Positions 25,625 to 34,265 of a DNA stretch of 64,000 bases are shown in pieces (position 1 is the stretch's first letter; the number at the start of each line of letters is the position of its first letter). The DNA is from Lysinibacillus fusiformis (GTDB lineage: Bacteria; Bacillota; Bacilli; Bacillales_A; Planococcaceae): positions 496,001 to 560,000 of the forward strand of contig NZ_PDFK01000003.1 of NCBI RefSeq assembly GCF_002845985.1. The letters run 5' to 3'. The position numbers and the translations under genes were made by a program. The notes under the pieces are model-generated. The model did no database searches. It was not told where the DNA came from and worked only from the letters and a program-made list of their open reading frames with translations.

Positions 25625-26497
25625 CTATCTATAATCTTTAATGCCATCTTCAAAAGCCTGTCTATCTCCATTCTCAATTCCGTGCAATGCCTCTTGTAAA
25701 GCAAATGTACTTTTATAAAATTTAACCCGTTCAAATATTTCATCACCGTTAGGATATAGGTTAATACACATATCCAAAAAATCCTCGCCATAGCTAGAGA
25801 GTATTCCAGCAAAGTCATACGCTGGATCTCCTAAACCCGAACCACCAAAGTCTATTATCCCTGAAATCATACTTGTTTCTGGATTCCATAATATGTTAGA
25901 TGCTCCAAAATCTCCGTGTATAAATGTTATATCTAAATTTGAGAATGCCTTCCCTAGAAACGTTTCAAAAGATTGTGAAATTTCCTTTTGAGCGTCGCTT
26001 CTGATAAAAGGAAATACATTATTTTGAATCTTATCATACAGGCTATACATCTCTTCAAGTGGGTTACGAACCTTTAGTTTCAAATCTCGACTTGCTTTTT
26101 CCCCTGAAATAGAGTGGAGTTCTACAAGAAAAGAAACAAGTTGTTTGGCCAACCCCTTAACCAATTCAACACTATTAACACCTGTTAAGCTCTCCTTCCA
26201 CAAAGGAACACCATCTATTAGGTTATAGCCGGTGAAGACTTTACCTGGTTTTAACTCTTCAAAAGACTGATAAATTGGATTCGGAATAGGGGTTGAGATG
26301 ATACCTTTAATGTATTTTAAAATTTCCGTCTCTCTTCTTAATTGATTGATTCCATTTTTATATTTTGGAAATCTAAAAACCAAAGATTTGTTTACAATGA
26401 ACACATCATTATTCTGTCCAATTTCATTAGGATAAAAGTCTTCAATGGAAAGGTCAGAATAAAGCGACTGAATGATTTCAATAAAGTTATTATTCAT
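25625..26497 (-). CDS. aminoglycoside-phosphotransferase-family kinase
   Basis: A 290-residue APH-fold small-molecule kinase. The N-lobe has VFIVNKSLVFRFPKYKNG (ATP-binding Lys region). The catalytic loop is FIHGDFGASNIL (about residues 189-200), with the metal-binding IDFGGSGLGDPAYDF (about 213-227). It phosphorylates an unknown small substrate; family members include antibiotic-resistance enzymes and housekeeping kinases. It stands alone with a strong terminator. Nothing in the sequence identifies the substrate, so no resistance call is made. Confidence 0.85.
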   Translation of the reverse strand: MNNNFIEIIQSLYSDLSIEDFYPNEIGQNNDVFIVNKSLVFRFPKYKNGINQLRRETEILKYIKGIISTPIPNPIYQSFEELKPGKVFTGYNLIDGVPLWKESLTGVNSVELVKGLAKQLVSFLVELHSISGEKASRDLKLKVRNPLEEMYSLYDKIQNNVFPFIRSDAQKEISQSFETFLGKAFSNLDITFIHGDFGASNILWNPETSMISGIIDFGGSGLGDPAYDFAGILSSYGEDFLDMCINLYPNGDEIFERVKFYKSTFALQEALHGIENGDRQAFEDGIKDYR

Positions 26498-26600
26498 TTA
26501 GCAATACCCCCTTTCGATCACTTTCTATTGTGTTGATCCCCAAATGCTTGTTGAACTAATTACCCGTTTGTTTAACTACATGAAGCGTTCCTAAATGTAA

Positions 26601-26822
26601 TTACCAATACTCATTGTTTTTATGATTTTTTAAATAAACATATTCTTCATTTTTAATTTTTGTCCAATTACTAATAGCATTCAAAACCAGCATAAATATT
26701 CCAAATAAAATAAACCCTATCATGTAATGGCCTAAGAAAAATAACACAAACGCTGCAACCAATAATAATATCATGAATACTATGACCAAGACTTGTAATT
26801 TCCCACTTTTCTTATCATTCAT
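26601..26822 (-). CDS. small membrane protein, 73 residues
   Basis: Two hydrophobic helices (VLVIVFMILLLVAAFVLFFL and YMIGFILFGIFMLVLNAI) between short charged ends. AGGGGG lies 5 nt before the ATG. No family recognised. Probably a real small inner-membrane protein. Confidence 0.6.
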   Translation of the reverse strand: MNDKKSGKLQVLVIVFMILLLVAAFVLFFLGHYMIGFILFGIFMLVLNAISNWTKIKNEEYVYLKNHKNNEYW

Positions 26823-27168
26823 ACAATCCCCCTATCAAACCAATTTTTTATTATGATTTATATGGTTTATTTTACCATGTTTTTAATTTTTACACAAAGC
26901 CAATTTAGCATACATACTCAACAGCAAGATCACCTCTAAGAACTAACGAGATGATTTTATCGGCTTTATTTCGAAAGCCTTAATTAATTTTTTATATAAT
27001 ACTTATAATTCCTATCAGCATTAATATAATTATATAGAATCACTACCATAGACACAGGATGCTACAAATAACCTATTCTCTAATTTACGATTTAGGAAAA
27101 AATACTTTTTAATCCAATATTTACAAAACAATATATAGAAATATTATAAATGAATGGATATAATTTTT
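26823..27168. other. AT-rich spacer
   Basis: No gene seen. The adjacent 90 bp upstream of the XRE gene contain three inverted repeats (next entry). Confidence 0.5.
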
Positions 27169-27259
27169 TTAGTAATCCTTTTACTATAAAGAATTACTAA
27201 AATTCATTTATTAGACGAGCTAAAATGTCTAATATTAACCACTCTATAAATAGTAGAGA
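27169..27259 (+). promoter_or_regulatory. three consecutive inverted repeats upstream of the XRE gene
   Basis: TTTAGTAAT (27169-27177) with ATTACTAAA (27193-27201); TTAGAC (27211-27216) with GTCTAA (27227-27232); CTCTA (27243-27247) with TAGAG (27255-27259). All lie in the 110 bp before the regulator start, so they may be operators or leader hairpins. Confidence 0.45.
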
Positions 27260-27279
27260 TTAATAAAGAGGTGTAGCAA

Positions 27280-27615
27280 TTGGAAAATTACTCAATGAGA
27301 ATAATACCAAGAATTTTTCTTCGCTATTATGAATTAATAGAAGATGAAATGATTTCTCAAGATGAAAAACAGCTAATTAAATTGGCTTTTACTTTATTAA
27401 ATAAAAGAATAGAAAAAAATATTAGTCAAGATGAAATGGCTGAGAGAACTGGTCTATCCAAAAGTGTTATTTCGAGAATGGAAACCTTTAGCTCTATTCC
27501 ATCCTCTTTAACCTTAACTAAATATGCAAGTGAATTAGGTATGGAATTAGTCCTTGTTGATAGAGAGCTTTATAAAATGTGGAATACAAAAAATAAATCG
27601 ATAATGGAAAAGTGA
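27280..27615 (+). CDS. XRE-family helix-turn-helix regulator
   Basis: A 111-residue DNA-binding protein. Residues 45-100 form a Cro/C1-type HTH (KRIEKNISQDEMAERTGLSK SVISRMETFSS) preceded by a helical extension (MISQDEKQLIKLAFTLLNKR). It starts with TTG; AGAGGTG lies 9 nt upstream. No adjacent plus-strand partner exists, so it may be a stand-alone autoregulator or the surviving half of a toxin-antitoxin pair; the former is favoured by the clustered operators upstream. Confidence 0.8.
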   Translation: MENYSMRIIPRIFLRYYELIEDEMISQDEKQLIKLAFTLLNKRIEKNISQDEMAERTGLSKSVISRMETFSSIPSSLTLTKYASELGMELVLVDRELYKMWNTKNKSIMEK

Positions 27616-27809
27616 GTTAATGTTAACCTTTTAAATAGTGAGCACTCCGCAAGTCCCTTACAGAAAGGTTGCAATTTTACTGATTACCATTATTCCTTAT
27701 AAAATCAATACATCATTAAACATGCCCAGGTACTCATTTAAACTATCCTCAATTGCTAGACACTACCTAACAATTACGGTACGTTAACTGAATATCTGGG
27801 CTTTATAAT

Positions 27810-28098
27810 TTATTCTGATGAACTTAATAAAATTGTGAGCACAGTACCCCACAAGAAAATCACACCATAATAAAGTCTTTGTAATAGACCTGCTGGCAAT
27901 GGAAAGAAAAACAAAAGAATGATGAGGTGCAATTGAATATGTATACTTCCCACATGATGTTACTCCTAGATCACTCATAGCTTGTTGCATAAAATTATAG
28001 GGTACAAGTGCAGTCATAATAAAAATAGGCTCTATCACAAAATATAAAATGGTCACAACCCAACTTACTATTCCTATTTTTTTAGATATATGTAACAA
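27810..28098 (-). pseudogene. DUF998 membrane protein with internal deletion and frameshift
   Basis: The N-terminus is intact, with AAAGGAGG before a TTG start: KKIGIVSWVVTILYFVIEPI, then YNFMQQAMSDLGVTSCG, the DUF998 signature. The C-terminal membrane segment appears in another frame (PLPAGLLQRLYYGVIFLWGT), ending at 27810. Full-length DUF998 proteins are about 200 residues; about 100 are missing. A deletion with frame loss is the best explanation. Confidence 0.7.
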
Positions 28099-28361
28099 TA
28101 TTTTTCCTCCTTTCTCTATTTATATATTTGATTTCAAAATAAATTACTTCTTTAAACGATAATGAGTTTTAATCCTGCAAAATCTCCATGTATCATTATT
28201 CCAAAAGCAAATCTTTCTATTCATTTCTCATATTTAGCTCCTGCATTTGCTGCTCAATGTTACTGGGTAGATAAAGCATAGACATGTGATTGCTTAATAA
28301 TAAAATTATATTTTGCTTTATCTCCCTACGCCAATATACTAATTGCTTTGCAAAATAAAAG
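28099..28361. other. non-coding spacer
   Basis: Nothing supported beyond short A/T tracts. Confidence 0.45.
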
Positions 28362-28386
28362 GACATCCCTCTGTGTAAGGAATGTC
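28362..28386 (-). terminator. minus-strand terminator
   Basis: GACATTCC / GGGATGTC stem followed on the minus strand by CTTTTATTTT; ends the 28394-28762 gene. Confidence 0.7.
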
Positions 28387-28393
28387 TAAGTAT

Positions 28394-28762
28394 TTATCTA
28401 TACAAATCCAACAGATTTAACAGATATCTTTCTAATTCATTGATTGCAAACAATACTTCCTTATGAAGTCTATCTTCAACTACGCTATTATCAGTAAAAA
28501 CCTCTAAATATTTATTTACTTCTACAAAGAATTTTTCATATTTCTCTAAAAACTCATCAATTGTTTGATCACCAGGTGTTACAGATAAGTAGATAGTTTT
28601 GAATAGATTAAAGTCACTATATGCATTACTTAAAAAATAGATTGCCAGTGTTCTATCGCTATTAATATACAATTTTACAAAAGATAGGTTTTGTTTTATT
28701 TTATTCAATGCATTGATAAGATTTGTCGTCTGTTTAAGCATATTTGCCGTATTACTATACAT
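28394..28762 (-). CDS. hypothetical helical protein, 122 residues
   Basis: An almost all-helical protein (NMLKQTTNLINALNKIKQNL, EFLEKYEKFFVEVNKYLEVF, EVLFAINELERYLLNLLDLY). The ATG at 28762 is chosen because GGAGGTG lies 10 nt upstream; the frame is open further upstream but the ribosome site falls inside it. No domain recognised. A terminator follows 8 nt after the stop. Four amphipathic helices suggest a bundle that binds another protein, which is inference. Confidence 0.6.
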   Translation of the reverse strand: MYSNTANMLKQTTNLINALNKIKQNLSFVKLYINSDRTLAIYFLSNAYSDFNLFKTIYLSVTPGDQTIDEFLEKYEKFFVEVNKYLEVFTDNSVVEDRLHKEVLFAINELERYLLNLLDLYR

Positions 28763-29019
28763 CTCATACTCACCTCCATCATAAGCAGCAAATCGGTACA
28801 TTTCAATATTTTTCCGTAATCCCAGAAACACAGCAACTCTGGGTCGGCCATGTTGTCATTTCTTCGCTGAAAGTTTACCTATGTAGACAATCGTCTGTCT
28901 TTCCCTACTATTAAAGTCATAAAAAATATCAAGGGAGGGAAATCTTTTCGCAAACTTTAAAAAATTTAATCCTCAAATATAAAATCAGCTCTGGTGACGA
29001 TTTTATTTGTGATCTAACT

Positions 29020-29499
29020 TTATTTTATTAATTGTCTCATGATGATTTCTTCGCCGATTCGTCCTATTAGTCTCTCATTTGTATCTTCAAATCCTACTTT
29101 AAAATATAGTTTTTGTGCTGGTATATTATCTTTGTCTACAACTAAAACAATTTCATCGCAATTAGGGAATTCTGCTTTCACAAACTCAACTAGTAAGGTC
29201 ATTCCCTGTTTTGCGTAACCTTTTCCTTGCTCTGTATGGTTAATTGATAATGCAGTTAATAACATGGCATTCAAATTAGTAGAGTATTTCTTTACTCTTT
29301 CATTTGCATTGAGAAGGAAGAAACCCACTGGTGTATTATCACTTAAAATGACAATACGATACTGTCCTTCATTAATTTCTCCAAATTTGCTTGGAAGGGC
29401 AGAAAATTGTTTTTGTTCTTCTGTAAGTACAAAAGAGTTCAATTCTTTCATATATTCACTTGAAAAATGCTTTAATTCAACCCTTTTCCATTTTTCCAT
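29020..29499 (-). CDS. GNAT N-acetyltransferase
   Basis: A 159-residue acetyltransferase. The acetyl-CoA site is ALSINHTEQGKGYAKQGMTLLVEFV (about 85-110), followed by EIVLVVDKDNIPAQKLYFKVGFED, the typical GNAT motif B. The ATG at 29499 is preferred: GGAG sits 9 nt upstream, whereas the earlier in-frame ATG at 29514 overlaps that ribosome site. Substrate unknown; stand-alone gene. Confidence 0.85.
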   Translation of the reverse strand: MEKWKRVELKHFSSEYMKELNSFVLTEEQKQFSALPSKFGEINEGQYRIVILSDNTPVGFFLLNANERVKKYSTNLNAMLLTALSINHTEQGKGYAKQGMTLLVEFVKAEFPNCDEIVLVVDKDNIPAQKLYFKVGFEDTNERLIGRIGEEIIMRQLIK

Positions 29500-29639
29500 A
29501 AGATCATTCTCCATTCATTTTTTCTATACTTTACCACTTAATTAGGTGTTGGTCATTCATTTATTTGAAATTTCCGAAATATAATAACGACGTAAAAATT
29601 TTCTTATTTAACAGTGGATTGTTTCGCTTGCTGGATTCT

Positions 29640-29954
29640 GTGATGGGACACGTCTCAGAATATGATATTGCTTAATTTAGAGAAGGTTCAGTACTGGAGA
29701 AATGCGAGTATTGTAACATGTTTAAAGAAAACGGCATTGTACGAGATATGAGTACTAATTCAAGACATCGATTCAACCTGAAAAAAAGACGATTTTCCAT
29801 TTTTATTTCATTAATTATTTATTTTATTCTTTTGTTAATTGTCCTGAATTCATAAACTTTTAAGAATTTGTGTGTTTCAACTTTAGAAGAAATAGCGAAA
29901 TTACATAAAAAGGGATTTTTGATTGAAGAGGAGTATTTAGCAGAGGTAAGATAG
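29640..29954 (+). pseudogene. remnant of a membrane protein with C-terminal SHOCT domain
   Basis: One frame, interrupted by two stops, reads LLDSVMGHVSEYDIA, stop, FREGSVLEKCEYCNMFKENG ... a membrane helix (FSIFISLIIYFILLLIVLN), stop, then STLEEIAKLHKKGFLIEEEY LAEVR ending at 29954. The last part is a clear SHOCT domain, a short two-helix oligomerisation module at protein C-termini. No start or ribosome site. Interpreted as a decayed SHOCT protein. Confidence 0.6.
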
Positions 29955-30000
29955 TTGATAAAAGATAGCTGCTTCACGATTTTAGTTTCGTTTATAAAAA

Positions 30001-30041
30001 AGACTGCTGACAAACATCAAATTTGAGTTTGTCAGCAGTCT
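30001..30041 (-). terminator. terminator of the cold-shock gene
   Basis: A 15-bp perfect stem, AGACTGCTGACAAAC / GTTTGTCAGCAGTCT, followed on the minus strand by T6. It begins with the TCAGACTG motif found at other terminators in the window. Confidence 0.9.
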
Positions 30042-30079
30042 GATACTACTCAATTAAGAGTGGTATGTTTCATTAAAAA

Positions 30080-30280
30080 TTAAAGTTTTACGATGTTAGC
30101 AGCTTGTGGTCCGCGTTGACCTTCTTCTACTGTGAATTCAACTTTTTGACCTTCTTCAAGTGATTTGAAACCTTCACCTTGAATAGCTGAGAAGTGAGCG
30201 AATACGTCTTGTCCGCCTTCAACTTCGATGAAACCAAAACCTTTTTCTGCGTTAAACCATTTTACTGTACCTTGTGTCAT
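30080..30280 (-). CDS. csp: cold-shock protein (CspA/CspB family)
   Basis: A 66-residue single cold-shock domain. RNP1 is KGFGFIEV and RNP2 is VFAHFSAI, with the usual [16 protein letters not shown] start and [10 protein letters not shown] end. It binds single-stranded RNA/DNA and acts as an RNA chaperone. The ATG at 30280 is used (GGAGG 8 nt upstream). It is expressed as a single gene with a long leader containing a 14-bp hairpin, a consensus-like promoter and a strong terminator. Confidence 0.97.
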   Translation of the reverse strand: MTQGTVKWFNAEKGFGFIEVEGGQDVFAHFSAIQGEGFKSLEEGQKVEFTVEEGQRGPQAANIVKL

Positions 30281-30330
30281 GTAAATGACCTCCATTAATC
30301 AAATTAAATAAAATCACATTCATAAAAAAA

Positions 30331-30382
30331 CACATATCACAAAAAGCATCTATCAAAACACGATTACTTTTTGTAATATGTG
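30331..30382 (-). promoter_or_regulatory. hairpin in the cold-shock mRNA leader
   Basis: CACATA-ACAAAAAG (30331-30346) pairs with CTTTTTGT-TATGTG (30367-30382) around a 2x2 internal loop, 50-100 nt before the start codon and downstream of the promoter at 30424-30452. Cold-shock genes are known to use leader structure for temperature-dependent translation; a thermosensor role here is inference. Confidence 0.55.
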
Positions 30383-30423
30383 AATTCATTGCATCTTTTT
30401 TTTCGGATGATTCTATTGAATAC

Positions 30424-30452
30424 AATATACCATGTAAAATCACCTTTGTCTA
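30424..30452 (-). promoter_or_regulatory. SigA-type promoter of the cold-shock gene
   Basis: On the minus strand TAGACA (30447-30452), a 17-bp spacer and TATATT (30424-30429). This gives a leader of roughly 140 nt. Confidence 0.6.
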
Positions 30453-30708
30453 GTCCTAAACTGTTTAAATTTTGGAATATCCATTTTTTCTTGAGGTTAG
30501 GCATGAAAAGCAATGTTTTTTCCCCTTATCGGAACTTCACAGTATTATTGCGTTTTATAAACGAAAATCATCAGAAACATTTATTATCCAGCTGCTATCA
30601 GTGGAAGCCAGAAACGTTACTGCATCGGCAATATCCTCTATTCGCCCTATTCGATTGCAAATAGAAGATTAACTCCCGCTACAATGCTTTCTGAGCAACA
30701 GGCGATCA

Positions 30709-31431
30709 TCAAGCATTCAAATCCGTTATTGCAGGAATAGTAATTTCCTTTACACATGAAACAGGTGATAAATGGATGACACATTGCACAATTGATACAA
30801 TATCTTGTACAGGAATACGAGTCCCTTCATATAAATGAATTGCTTTCTCTGCCCCTTCTTCATAAGGTACTTCTGCTGCTAGCTCCCCTGGGTTAATACA
30901 TGTGACAGAAATTTTATCCTTTCTTAAATGTTCACGAAGGGCATTGGTAATGCCACGTAAGCCGAATTTAGATGTAACAAATGAAACTTGTGCATTGTTC
31001 GTGTGATCTAAGCCCGCTGTTGAGCCAATTAAAATCACTTTTCCATTTTCCGCTTGTCTTAAATTTGGTAAAAGCGCTTGGATATATGTAATTGTAGAAG
31101 TTAAATTTATATTGATTATGTTTGAAATATCTACGACCTCATCCAAATCAAATGTATAGTCATCCTCGAATCCACGCTTTTCCCATACGCCAACATTGTA
31201 AATTAATACATCGAAAGGAATGTCTTTTACCTTCTCTTTTAAAGTTGGAATTGATTGCTGATTGGACAAATCAATAGCGAGCCAATGACGATTGACACCA
31301 TCGTTGAGATTTAAGCTTTTAGGTCGAGAACGTGACACGATCCATACAGAGTCTCCCATGACGGGTAAACCTTTGACAAATGCATCACCCAGTCCTTGAC
31401 TCGCTCCAAATATAATGAAATTCTTACTCAT
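30709..31431 (-). CDS. short-chain dehydrogenase (benzil-reductase-like) lacking the catalytic Tyr
   Basis: A 240-residue SDR. The Rossmann cofactor site is IIFGASQGLGDAF, with NVGVW as the NNAG-equivalent and Ser in LIGSTAGL. The YxxxK active site reads FVTSK: the Tyr is Phe (codon TTT), while Lys and the following FGLRGITNAL are kept. Size and N-terminus resemble YueD-type (S)-benzoin-forming benzil reductases. Loss of the proton-donating Tyr should strongly reduce activity, so it may be non-catalytic or use another residue. Stand-alone gene. Confidence 0.82.
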   Translation of the reverse strand: MSKNFIIFGASQGLGDAFVKGLPVMGDSVWIVSRSRPKSLNLNDGVNRHWLAIDLSNQQSIPTLKEKVKDIPFDVLIYNVGVWEKRGFEDDYTFDLDEVVDISNIININLTSTITYIQALLPNLRQAENGKVILIGSTAGLDHTNNAQVSFVTSKFGLRGITNALREHLRKDKISVTCINPGELAAEVPYEEGAEKAIHLYEGTRIPVQDIVSIVQCVIHLSPVSCVKEITIPAITDLNA

Positions 31432-31727
31432 TCCACCATCTCCTTACCAGTTATTGCTATTCATTATAATAATTACAGAGTTATACAGCAATGAAAGTGG
31501 TTTATTGCTATGACAAACGTAATTTGACTTCTGCCTTTTTTGCTCTTATATTAACGACGCCACACTAGGGGATTAAAATCAGCACCCTAAGCCTGTATAG
31601 CTGATGCAAAATCTTAAGAAATCTTCATAAATATTCTCAATAATTATTAATAATTTCCATTTACAATAAGGAAAGTCGACAATATTACATCAAGAAAAGC
31701 TAAATCATCAGTTAGGAGCGTTTTAAA

Positions 31728-33149
31728 TTGGGCGTAACAGAAATTATCAATAACATTCAATCTTTAATGCTGCCAGTAATGATTATTATTGGTGTTGAGT
31801 TTTTACTCATTGCATTCTATTATTTCTTTTATAATAAAAAGGAACCATCCGTTCGGAAACGAAACCACGTAAAAAAACTTATGCTTGGAGCACTCTTCAT
31901 CGGCTATATTGTTTTTGTTTGTGAGTTAACAATTATTGGCCGAGGCTCTTCTCATTTTCTGCAGATGAATCTCCAACCATTTAGTGGTTATATCGATGCA
32001 TGGAAAAAATATTCGTTACGAGATCTTCAAAATTGTATTTTTAATATTTTAATGTTTGTACCATTAGGCGTTTTCTTGCCCCTGCTTTTCCCTAAATTTA
32101 AACTATTCAAGTGGCTTTTTCTCGTAGTCGTCAGTGCTACATTATCCATTGAAACATATCAAACACTTACAGGAGCGGGAATTTTCGAGCTTGATGACTT
32201 AATCAACAACTCAATTGGTGGGATTATCGGATACCAGTTATATAGACTTGTGGCTTCCATTGTTCAGCATAAAAAAGTAAAAATAAAAAGTCTAATTGGC
32301 AATCTGGCCATCCCACTCATAATGGGTTTGATTTTTGTTGGGATGATGATTGTCTACAACCAACAAGAGTTTGGTCATCTTGCAATAAATGCCTATACAA
32401 AATCGAATATGTCAGGTGTTGATGTCTCCACTTCATTGGACTTAAGTACAGCACCCACAGTTGCCCCCGTGTATAAGAAAATAATGAAGAATGACGAAGT
32501 TGAAACCTTGCTGCAAAAAAAACTAGGTTTATCCGTAACGAGTACAACGGAAAATAGAGGGGATCGCGAAATTTTATTGGCAGACAACACAGGTAATCCT
32601 TATACATTATTTATCAGTTCACAGGGCAATTGGTCATTAACAGAGAATCTGTATACACCTGACCAAACTACAGCAGCAGGACAAGATTCTGTTAACAAGG
32701 CGAAGGCAATAATGGACGAACTTGCTCTCCTCCCTCAAGAGGCAGAGTTTACTGTATGGGAGAATGGTGAATTAGAATGGACACTTCCAGATCGCGCTAA
32801 TATCAACAAAGATTATTGGCTTGGGGAAGTAAGTCTTGGGCTGAAACCAGATGGCGATGTATATTCCTTATCATCTAATCTACGTAACCATCAATTTATA
32901 ACGGAAGTAAACATTTTGTCCCCTACAGAAGTGTATGAACGTATTAAGAATGGCGAATTTCCGCAAATAAAATATAATGCACTCGTAACAGACGAAGAAC
33001 TTACAATAAAAAAAGGCGATCAACTGTCTATAGAATTAATAGAGCTTACGCATATGTATGATACAAAAGGTTTCTATCAGCCTGTTTACAATGTTTCCGG
33101 AACATTGAATGGCAAAAGCTGGTTCACCTTGATTCAGGCAAGAAAATAG
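31728..33149 (+). CDS. VanZ-family membrane protein with large C-terminal extracytoplasmic domain
   Basis: A 473-residue protein starting with TTG (AGGAG about 10 nt upstream). Residues 15-205 form a VanZ-like membrane domain: five helices, FNILMFVPLGVFLPLLF and SIETYQTLTGAGIFELDDLINNSIGG. A sixth helix (AIPLIMGLIFVGMMIVYNQQ) is followed by about 260 residues of soluble, probably extracellular sequence (NPYTLFISSQGNWSLTENLY ... TVWENGELEWTLPD). VanZ confers low-level teicoplanin resistance in enterococci, but most homologues have no known role. A terminator follows. Confidence 0.85.
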   Translation: MGVTEIINNIQSLMLPVMIIIGVEFLLIAFYYFFYNKKEPSVRKRNHVKKLMLGALFIGYIVFVCELTIIGRGSSHFLQMNLQPFSGYIDAWKKYSLRDLQNCIFNILMFVPLGVFLPLLFPKFKLFKWLFLVVVSATLSIETYQTLTGAGIFELDDLINNSIGGIIGYQLYRLVASIVQHKKVKIKSLIGNLAIPLIMGLIFVGMMIVYNQQEFGHLAINAYTKSNMSGVDVSTSLDLSTAPTVAPVYKKIMKNDEVETLLQKKLGLSVTSTTENRGDREILLADNTGNPYTLFISSQGNWSLTENLYTPDQTTAAGQDSVNKAKAIMDELALLPQEAEFTVWENGELEWTLPDRANINKDYWLGEVSLGLKPDGDVYSLSSNLRNHQFITEVNILSPTEVYERIKNGEFPQIKYNALVTDEELTIKKGDQLSIELIELTHMYDTKGFYQPVYNVSGTLNGKSWFTLIQARK

Positions 33150-33174
33150 CTTTTTATATTCTCCAAACATGAGA

Positions 33175-33208
33175 AAAGCCCAGGCTCGAATATGAGTAAC
33201 TGGGCTTT
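33175..33208 (+). terminator. terminator of the VanZ gene
   Basis: AAAGCCCAG / CTGGGCTTT stem (33175-33183 with 33200-33208). Confidence 0.7.
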
Positions 33209-33239
33209 AGGTGTTCGTCCAATTACTGAATTAAGTGTC

Positions 33240-33250
33240 GAATATACTAC
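33240..33250 (+). promoter_or_regulatory. possible sporulation promoter -10 region
   Basis: GAATATACTAC, 28 nt before the start of the spore-surface paralogue, matches the element at 19962 in sequence and spacing. Confidence 0.35.
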
Positions 33251-33278
33251 CTTTAGTAAATAAAAAGGAGGGTAGTTA

Positions 33279-33791
33279 ATGTCTTATAAACATATAAATA
33301 TGGGCTGTTGTCAAAAAGAAACAAACTCTTTCCCCAAAATTATTGCTATTCCTGGTCCTGTTCCCACACCCAATATTGGTGTCTTAAGTTATGGATCCAT
33401 AAGAGGTGACACCTTAGAAATTATATCCCCTATTGCGGCACCTATTCCATTTCAGCAAGTGGGCCCTTTATCTAATGTAACAGTAAGTCCATCTGGAAAT
33501 GAATTAGTAGTGCAAAGCAATGGCGTCTATCAAATTGCGATATCGATAAATGCTCAAACGACAGTAGAACCTGATCCATTACAATCCTATTTTACAGTTA
33601 GTATTACCGTCAACGGACAACCCATTTTTCTAGATGGTCTCGCTATTTTTAATGTGTTAAATAGAAGCAGTTCTACCTATGTTGTTCAAGCTTCATTATC
33701 CGCAGGCGATCTAGTAGGAGTAAGTGCCTCATCGGCCAATCCAATCGCTAACTACGCGAATCGTTCCTTGTCCATTATTCAATTGAGTTAG
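33279..33791 (+). CDS. ExsF/BclA-C-terminal-like spore surface protein, paralogue
   Basis: A 170-residue paralogue of the protein at 20002. It shares the GCCQKETNSFPKIIAIPGPV N-terminal tail, the QVGPLSNVTVSPSGNELVV core and the VVQASLSAGDLVGVSASS end; only the Pro-rich linker and scattered positions differ. It is a jelly-roll C1q/TNF-like domain, probably trimeric and located on the spore surface. AAGGAGG lies 8-9 nt before the ATG. Two dispersed copies 13 kb apart suggest duplication; both appear intact. Confidence 0.75.
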   Translation: MSYKHINMGCCQKETNSFPKIIAIPGPVPTPNIGVLSYGSIRGDTLEIISPIAAPIPFQQVGPLSNVTVSPSGNELVVQSNGVYQIAISINAQTTVEPDPLQSYFTVSITVNGQPIFLDGLAIFNVLNRSSSTYVVQASLSAGDLVGVSASSANPIANYANRSLSIIQLS

Positions 33792-33873
33792 TTGGAGCGT
33801 TCATAATATCTCTTGAATTTTTCAAATAGCCATAACTTAACTGGGTTACAACTGCTGCGATACCATAGGAATT

Positions 33874-33914
33874 TAGCTCTCATATCTACCTTTTTAGAGA
33901 TGGGAGCTATTTTA
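33874..33914 (+). terminator. terminator of the spore-surface paralogue
   Basis: TAGCTCTCATATCT / AGAGATGGGAGCTA stem with TTTT tail. Confidence 0.75.
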
Positions 33915-34265
33915 CTGGGTTTGTAGTGTATAAAAAATTTGTACTAGCTGAGGATCTTTCTGAAAAATGCTGCAAAAGGTTCAGGAAAAACGAATGTTCC
34001 TCTGTGATAATGTGTCGTGAAGTTACCGAAAATATCATCTTACACTGTCCATGCATTCCACTGCTTACTTCAGACAGTATTAATAATCAGTTTCATGGAA
34101 GAACCAGAGGACATACTAATATATTCTTGCAATGTAGGATAAACTAATGGAGACCCATGTTTTTAATCATATTAGTAGAGAATAAATAAGTAAACGATGT
34201 GTGTTAATGCGACTTACATTAACACATTCTCTTATATTGTACCGCGCTATAAGTTATTTACTCCG

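Noticed and set aside
25625-26497. Calling the APH-type gene an antibiotic-resistance gene
   Set aside because: The kinase fold is clear but substrate residues cannot be judged by eye, and most family members are not resistance enzymes.
33926-34147. 73-codon ORF after the spore-surface paralogue
   Set aside because: No ribosome site or recognisable composition; lies beyond a terminator.
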